Positions 57,688 to 64,000 of a DNA stretch of 64,000 bases are shown one piece after another. Origin of the DNA: Smittia aterrima (Eukaryota; Arthropoda; Insecta; Diptera; Chironomidae); NCBI GenBank assembly GCA_033063855.1, contig CP093829.1, forward strand, positions 8,256,243 to 8,320,242. The letters are read 5' to 3'. Position numbers and translations under genes: made by a program. The notes beneath the pieces were generated by a model that saw nothing but the letters and a program-made list of their open reading frames with translations, searched no databases and was not told where the DNA came from. Positions within the stretch are counted from its first letter, which is position 1; every line of letters starts with the position of its first letter.

Positions 57688-58270
57688 GCCTTCAGCGAAG
57701 TTAAATCGCAAAATTTCCTTTTTAGTCACGCAAGCTTCACTAAAAATTTATCAAGCAAGAGTCAGAATTATTATTCATTCATTTATTTTGTAATTTGATT
57801 TCTCTAATGATTCAATAAAGATTATACAAAAGATGCTCCGAATTTTATTTGCGAAAGTTCTCTAAAAACTTTCAGCTAAAACTTTTTTTTACAAATCCTC
57901 AATTATCAACTTAACATTGAATAAGAAGAACAATTAACAAAAATTCCTTAGAAGTGCTAGTTTTGAACATTCACTAGAGGCCGATGATTCAAGCTCTGGT
58001 TTTACTCTTTCCAATTTAAATTCTCCATCCCTTTCTTATATTGAATAAGACAGCAATTACACATTAGTAATAATTTTAAAGCATCGACAGTTAGCTGGAT
58101 CATCCAAGAGCTTTGTTTTCTTGACATCAAAGTTTAAAAACTTTGTGGACGATCCTCAATGAAAAACATCAACAAGTGTTTGAGAGAGAGAGTAATCACT
58201 TATGAATTTGATTTACATCAAGACACGCATTAAAATGTAATCAAAGTCGCTAACTCTTAAAGATTTCCTT
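57688..58270. other. Convergent 3' ends of the FAMeT/DM9 gene and hopscotch
   Basis: Only 583 bp separate the two stop codons. AATAAA at 57814-57819 serves the plus-strand gene. The rest is AT-rich and should be hopscotch 3' UTR. No gene seen. Confidence 0.65.
57814..57819 (+). terminator. Poly(A) signal of the FAMeT/DM9 gene
   Basis: AATAAA, 126 bases after the stop codon. Confidence 0.65.
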
Positions 58271-61200
58271 TTAAACGCTTTCACCGAATGATGCTGAAAT
58301 TTCTTGAGTTTTCATGAGAAGCTCAGCGAATGTTGGTCTGCGTTTTGGTTCGATGTTCCAACACTTAAACATGAGCTCATCATAGACAATCTGCGGACAG
58401 CGCTCTGGACGATACAAACGCTCGCCTTTCTCAAGCCTCTCCAAAATTTCATTAGCATCTAACTCTCGATCTTTTACTAAATTCGGGGATTCGCCAAACG
58501 AAAACATCTCGAAAAGAGTTACGCCGAAAGACCACACGTCACTCTTGTTGCTGAATTTATGTTGATTCAAAGTCTCGTAAGCGTACCATTTGAGAGGCAA
58601 AGCGCGAGAATTCGTCGCGTAGTAATATCCACTGCCATCAGTGATCTGAGCAAGTCCAAAATCGGCGATTTTCACGCAGCGTTCATTAGCCACCAACACG
58701 TTTCGAGCTGCTAGATCACGATGGACGATTGATTGCTGCTCAAGATAATGCATTCCCTTAAAAGAAAAGATAATTAAATCAACTTGAAATTACGCTAAAC
58801 TTGATTTCTTACTTTGGCTATGTTGGCAGCGAAATCAAGAAGATTCTCGACTTTCAGGACAAATCTATTTATCATGACATAAGCATGAAGAGAGCCATGT
58901 TTCATAAACTCCATGATTATCAGCAGAGGATCTTCACAAACTCCAAAGATTTTCACAATATTTTCGTGTCTCAGCTTCTTCATGATCTCAGCTTCACGAA
59001 TAAAATCTTTAAATTGCACATTCGACTCGATAGATTTAAATTGTTTGATAGCAACAGGTTGTTCGTCTTCAAAGGTTTCCATGGTTCCTTGGTAAACGCA
59101 GCCATAGTTTCCCTAAAAGATTAAAATTGTTATTTTCATTTCTCTCAAAGCTTTCCTTTTGCGACGAACCCTTCCGATTTCTCCTTGGAAAATTAGCCTC
59201 GAGCCATTGAACTCAAGAACGCTTCCATCGAATTCAATGTCATTAGGAGAATATGCAATAGTCGATGTGGATCCATTTGATGAATTTCCATTAAGTAACG
59301 AGACTTGACTTGATCCACCGTCGTGCGAACGGTTACTTGTAATACTTGATCCACAGTTTTCAATGTAGACTTGGGTAGTAGCGGGTGAAGTTATGTACGT
59401 GTGCTCTGTGTTTGCCGACAACATGCTGCCGTTGTAATAATCTGAAACTGTCGTAGTCCTCGATTTATGGCTGTGCAGTGTTCCATTTCCTGTGAAACCA
59501 TTCGATCCGTTGTGAGAAGTTGTGTGGCCGTTTGTCGTTGCTGAGCTCGGTTCCGCATAATTTCGAGAGAGCGTTGTTTCTTAAATGATTTATTTAAATG
59601 AATTGCCTCATGAATTGTGTCACATCAATTTAACTTACTTGCTGTGCTAATTATTGAAAATATGTTTTGGGGCGGTAATCGTTTTTCGGGATCGTTATCC
59701 CAGCCTTTCATCATGAGGTCAAAGATGCCTGGCAGCATTGCACATTCTTTAGGTTTGGGTAGTCGTTCACCGCTCGAGAAAAATTTCTTCGGATCGTGAA
59801 GGTCCAATATCGCTCCTCTCGAAAATATTTCCCATATCGTCGTGGAGTAAGCCCAAATATCACTTTTAAGGTTTTGGCGGCTGGCATTCAAGTCTTTGTA
59901 GTCTTCTATGGCAATCCATGGCACATCTTGTTCTGTGTAATCCGAAGGAAGTCCTGGATCACCAAGTTTAACTATCAATCTCTCATTTGGCACAAATTCC
60001 ATCACTTGAAGTGTCGAACAGCGGATACGACCGTGAACGATTTGATGCTCTTGCTGAAATTGAATTGTTAATTTTAGGAAATTATGGAAATTGAAAAAGC
60101 AACTTACCAAGTAATGTAAAGCTTTTGCAAGAGTCTTTGACACTTCCACGAGATCCAGAAGCAAAACGTCCTTTTTGAATTTCTTTTCTCTCAGAAACTC
60201 ATCAAGCGGGCCGCATCCGATCGATTCTAATACAAGCGCGATCGGATCACTGAGCATAACTCCATGAAGTCGCACGATTTCCGAAAGATCAATATTCGCC
60301 CACGTTATAGCCAGTTTATTGAATTCGCGCCACTTTGCCATCTCAGTCTCCATAAGTATTTTTAGTGTTACATCGATTTTCTTTTCGTTTGGTTGAATCC
60401 ATTCGGCTTTCATTCGATTAAAGACTCCGTCACCCCAATCACGCTGACTGGTCTTGTGCATCAACAAATCGCAATCTCTGAACAACAAAGGATTTTTTAC
60501 AATACTCGCCTTTTTCAATGCAGCGAGTTGAGCTGCAGATTGACACAGCAAAAGTAGTGGCGATTTATCGTGATCCGAGGGTGGCAGTCTAAAGTAACTT
60601 CCATTTGTCGGAATGCTTTTTGCTAAACTGATCAAGTCGTCAAACTTTTCAGATCCACCACTGACGTCAAAGAGTTCCCATTTCTCGTTCATCGCTTCAG
60701 GCTCATAGCAAATCTTGAACGACTCTGGTGGCTTGTCTTCTTTGGTTTTGATATCGATGTAAAATGTGTTGAAAGAACGATCACATTGTCTCACGATATA
60801 TGATCCTATTTTTTTACTGCCCTTCTCTTGGATCTTTTTGCGCGAATATGCGCCTCCGATGGGACCATGAATCTTGAGATCGGTTAGAAATTTCAACGAA
60901 GGAGATGCTAACTGGGAACATAGATCCCTATTCCACTTAACCATCAGTCTGTAGTAGCCACTGACGCAGCTGACGAACGATTCGATTTCTCTCGTTGAAT
61001 TCATTGTTAGGTGAAACGCGCGAGCCATATTTTGTACCTCCAAAATCACTTTTTTCTCCGCTTCTTCAATTTGTATCGTGTAAAATTCTGATAACTTCGC
61101 AATATGTTGCCACTGCAATGATAAAGGTTAAAGATAAGAAATTTTCAAATGACATTAAAGAACAGAAATCAGAAAAGCAAGGGAGTTTCAACTTATTAAT

Positions 61201-62355
61201 TGCTTCAATTGAAAGCATCGACGGCAACAATAATTCAAATAAGCTAATAAACAATTTGTTATAAAAACTATTATTAAATGAGTTCAACAATTGGGTCAAT
61301 TAAATGTTCGCAAGAACTACGACGATTAACGTCACTCATCAAGAACACAAGAAAGTCGCGACCGTAAGATGAATAATTACGTAACAAAGAAATAATTCTA
61401 AGAAATCATAATCTTATCTCGTAAAGTCAAAACATTTGATTTAAATAAAAGAAAACTTACTTCGTTCTTGTAGGAGTAGAAAATTCGTAATCCTGGCTCT
61501 TTCTCGTGAAACGGAGCCACTTGCACTTTAACGTTGATACTATTTCGATTTATTCCATCGAGACTCGATGCATCGAATGCTTTGTACTCTTCAGTCAAGT
61601 AATTTGGTGCCATCTCGTCGACTTTATTCAGGTAAATGCTTTTCACAAACCTATCAACAAAATGAAAGAATTCAGAGAATGTTGAGGGGTGTGGATTACA
61701 TTTCAAGTTAAACTTTTTAACAAAAGATTAACTTACAAAGGATCGTCCCGGTCTCGTTTAATTTGTTTCTTCAGTGCATCGACGATCGGTTTCTGCGCAA
61801 ACCACAAATGCTTCTGTGCTAACTTCCTCGGAATATATTTCTTATAATTATCAACTAAATGCTCGATGCCGACATTGCCTTCAAGATATTTCCGGTACAT
61901 ATCCGTGACACACAGGCCAAGTATTTCGCACTTATCATTAGGGTAAGTAATTTCCGAAATGCTGTTCTTGAGCACATCGTGACGTACTTGATGATAAAAG
62001 TAGTCGTATGTTGTCTTGTCTAATTCATTCAATTCGGAGAGCTTTGGGATCTGTTACAAATGAGATTAAATGAATCTTTATTCTCGAGAGGAATTGTATA
62101 ACTCACCTTAAATCGAATTCGAAACTCGTATTTCTCGCCATCGACCAGTTGACGACAGCCTGCCAGCCACAGCTTCGTTCCGCTGATTCTGAGTCCGAAG
62201 AGAAGTTGAATGACCGGTGGGATGTTGAGTTTCTGACACATTCGCTTGCAAACATCCTCGCACGAATCGGCTCGGTCGTGATGAAGATCCTCAAACTCAT
62301 CCGACTTGTAGTTGAAAATCGGGTTGGAAATCTCATTCGGAATCATGTTCCACAT
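58271..62355 (-). CDS. hop: Hopscotch, Janus (JAK) tyrosine kinase
   Basis: Eight coding exons: 62355-62107, 62050-61737, 61650-61461, 61112-60108, 60053-59639, 59579-59170, 59112-58813, 58756-58271 (3369 nt, 1122 residues, close to fly Hop). An N-terminal FERM region covers about 1-330 (KLWLAGCRQLVDGEKYEFRI; YDYFYHQVRHDVLKNS). The degenerate SH2 is at about 333-425 (HGPIGGAYSRKK, GSYIVRQ). The pseudokinase spans about 465-735, with HGR in place of HRD and DPG in place of DFG. A Ser/Asn/Thr-rich linker follows. The active kinase has GRGNYGCV (residues 860-867), VAIK Lys884, HRDLAARN Asp975, DFG Asp993 and activation-loop tyrosines 1005-1007 (GSGYYYAT). It is the cytoplasmic kinase that couples Domeless-type cytokine receptors to STAT (family knowledge). 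The 54-bp intron at 60107-60054 is frame-neutral with no stop. Confidence 0.94.
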
Positions 62356-64000
62356 GTTCCTCTACTCGATTGTCTTTCAACAGTCGAGGAATTTATAATA
62401 ATGACTTCACGTTACCGCCACAGCGTTGTCGCGAATCAAAGCAGCTCATTTAATTCTGCTTTCAATTCATTTGCGATTGTCGGAATTCAAAAAGCACAAA
62501 CTTTGCAAATTAAATGTGAAATGTTATGCGACATTAGCATTAGAAACTTTTCAACAACAAAGTTAATTTGCACAGAATTATTTTTTTCCTTTGCTATTTT
62601 TACACGCACGAAGTATCAAAGTTCGTTGCGCAATTAACAACGAAAACTTCAGATGTTGATTTATTTTTCTGTTTTGCTCTCCTCGGTTCCTCTGACACGT
62701 TTACTTGAACTGTTGATTTTCTCTAGAATAATGAACGATAAAAGAAAAAAATGAATCAACTGAGCCATCAATGAAATGCAGCACCAGACAGACGATGTTT
62801 ATGCAAGTTACTCGAAACCCGACTAGCGCGAAGAAGAAGATAACGTCGAGTAACAAGTTGGAGAATGTAGGAACGAAATTAATAAACCATATAGAGCATG
62901 ATCGAGTTGTAAATGGAATCAGACATAGAGCAATCAGTAGCAGGCTAAATGAGAAACATGTTGAGGCAGTAAAGTCATCGCTTCAAGACAGAACACGAGA
63001 AGTTAAATTCACTGTCAGCATGAGTTAACAATCTTGAAACAAAGCAATCACTGACTCGTCTTTATAAACTTTTTTTACTTGTTATAATTAAACGCGAATC
63101 GCCCATGCGATTATAACGATTACTAAGCTGTTCTGGCTTTCATCATCAGTTTTAATTTAATCACGTTTGTTGCCTCGAGAAGCTAAGTAATCTTAATGAA
63201 AGGTTCGTTGGAATTGCATAAAGCTTTGCTTTTGTGATAACAATTTTCATGCAGATGTTCTGCTTTGACCTCATTCTTTTGACGAAGTTGTTCTCTTCAC
63301 ATCTGAGGCACAGACTTTCAAATATTTGCAATTCAAACGTGACACAAACAAAGGAAGAAAACTTTATTTTTAAGTCACGAATGTTTTTGTGTTGGATGGA
63401 CCGGTGCCTGTTGCATTTTGCGTGAAATCGATAAAAGTTTGGAGACATTTTCGCTAAACGAAGCCTTTCTTCTGTTTATCTCACTCAAATATTGAAATGA
63501 ACAAATATTTAATCGTAATTTTGCATTAGCCATTGGTCACAGATCCGTTTCTGGCTAATTTGTTTAAGATTTAAGGCGACATCGTTAACGATAAAGAAAT
63601 TTCTACGATTTGTTTATCTTGGCACTGTCCGAATATTTTTTTAGCGATTTACTTACATTTTTAGAGTTTTCGCAACAATTCGTCGATTTAAAACTGTTAA
63701 TTGCTAATGCAATGATGATTGAACGAGCAATGGTGATCTTTTATCAATGAGAAAACTGGTTTTCCGCATCAAATAATTTATTCATTAAACTTCCATCTTT
63801 TTCGAATCTTAACTCATTATCACTGCACTCAGCACTTCGATCATCTAAATTATTGCACTACGCACATCACAACTGCATTCGATTTTTTAATAAAGTCTCG
63901 CGCGAAATGATTAGCAAATTAATTTTCTGTTTTTGATTTTTCCGATTTTTTTCAAAGCAAACTTCAGTTTGTGATTTTGGAAAACGTCTGGGCGAGTTCA
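62356..64000. other. Upstream region of hopscotch, no gene recognised
   Basis: AT-rich sequence with several short, unrelated open frames of no recognisable family. It should hold the hop promoter and leader exon(s). A TATAAA-like element lies about 40 bases upstream of the hop ATG (62398-62393, minus strand), but its closeness to the ATG makes its use uncertain. Confidence 0.55.

Noticed and set aside
62771..63028. 85-codon open frame upstream of hop
   Set aside because: Polar, low-information sequence without recognised domain; not adjacent to splice signals leading into hop.

Overview
The window is nuclear DNA from an insect. Small spliced genes have introns of about 50-70 bp with GT-AG borders, 3' ends carry AATAAA, and the proteins are fly-type orthologues (Spen, Thin/TRIM32, Hopscotch/JAK). 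I infer a nematoceran dipteran, perhaps a midge, from the compact introns, the protein resemblance and the small expanded families; the sequence alone does not prove this. I see no rRNA, tRNA, CRISPR array or intact transposon.

Layout: (1) 1-31428, minus strand: the 5' half of split ends (spen), running off the left edge. Its first coding exon (31346-31428) lies 26.8 kb from the second (ends 4541). The giant intron has no convincing nested gene, but it contains two zero-length acceptor/donor junctions in spen orientation (about 20787 and 11305) that look like recursive-splicing ratchet points. (2) 33188-33508, plus: a 65-residue COX7A-like subunit. (3) 33757-36353, plus: two tandem single-exon genes joining a secreted-type LRR domain to a BTB domain, each with the same duplicated Inr+DPE-like promoter. 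(4) 36688-37776, plus: a CCDC28-family gene, convergent with (5) 38105-43151, minus: thin/abba, a TRIM-NHL protein in 14 coding exons. (6) 44470-46337, plus: a CYP4-clan P450. (7) 46682-54279, minus: four adenosine-receptor-like GPCRs. Three (A, B, C) are recent tandem copies, and the spacers of B and C carry fossil copies of the P450 3' end. The fourth (D) is older and lacks one intron. (8) 54978-57687, plus: a gene with a farnesoic-acid-methyltransferase-like domain and two DM9 repeats. (9) 58271-62355, minus: hopscotch, the JAK kinase (FERM, SH2, pseudokinase, kinase). 62356-64000 is upstream, non-coding.

The genes do not form one pathway. spen, thin and hop are conserved single-copy regulators (nuclear RNA-binding corepressor, muscle TRIM, JAK/STAT kinase). 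The LRR-BTB pair and the GPCR array are local, probably lineage-specific expansions. All exon borders were read by eye from splice signals and reading phase. Coding lengths of the complete genes sum to multiples of three, which supports the models; single borders could still be off by a few bases.
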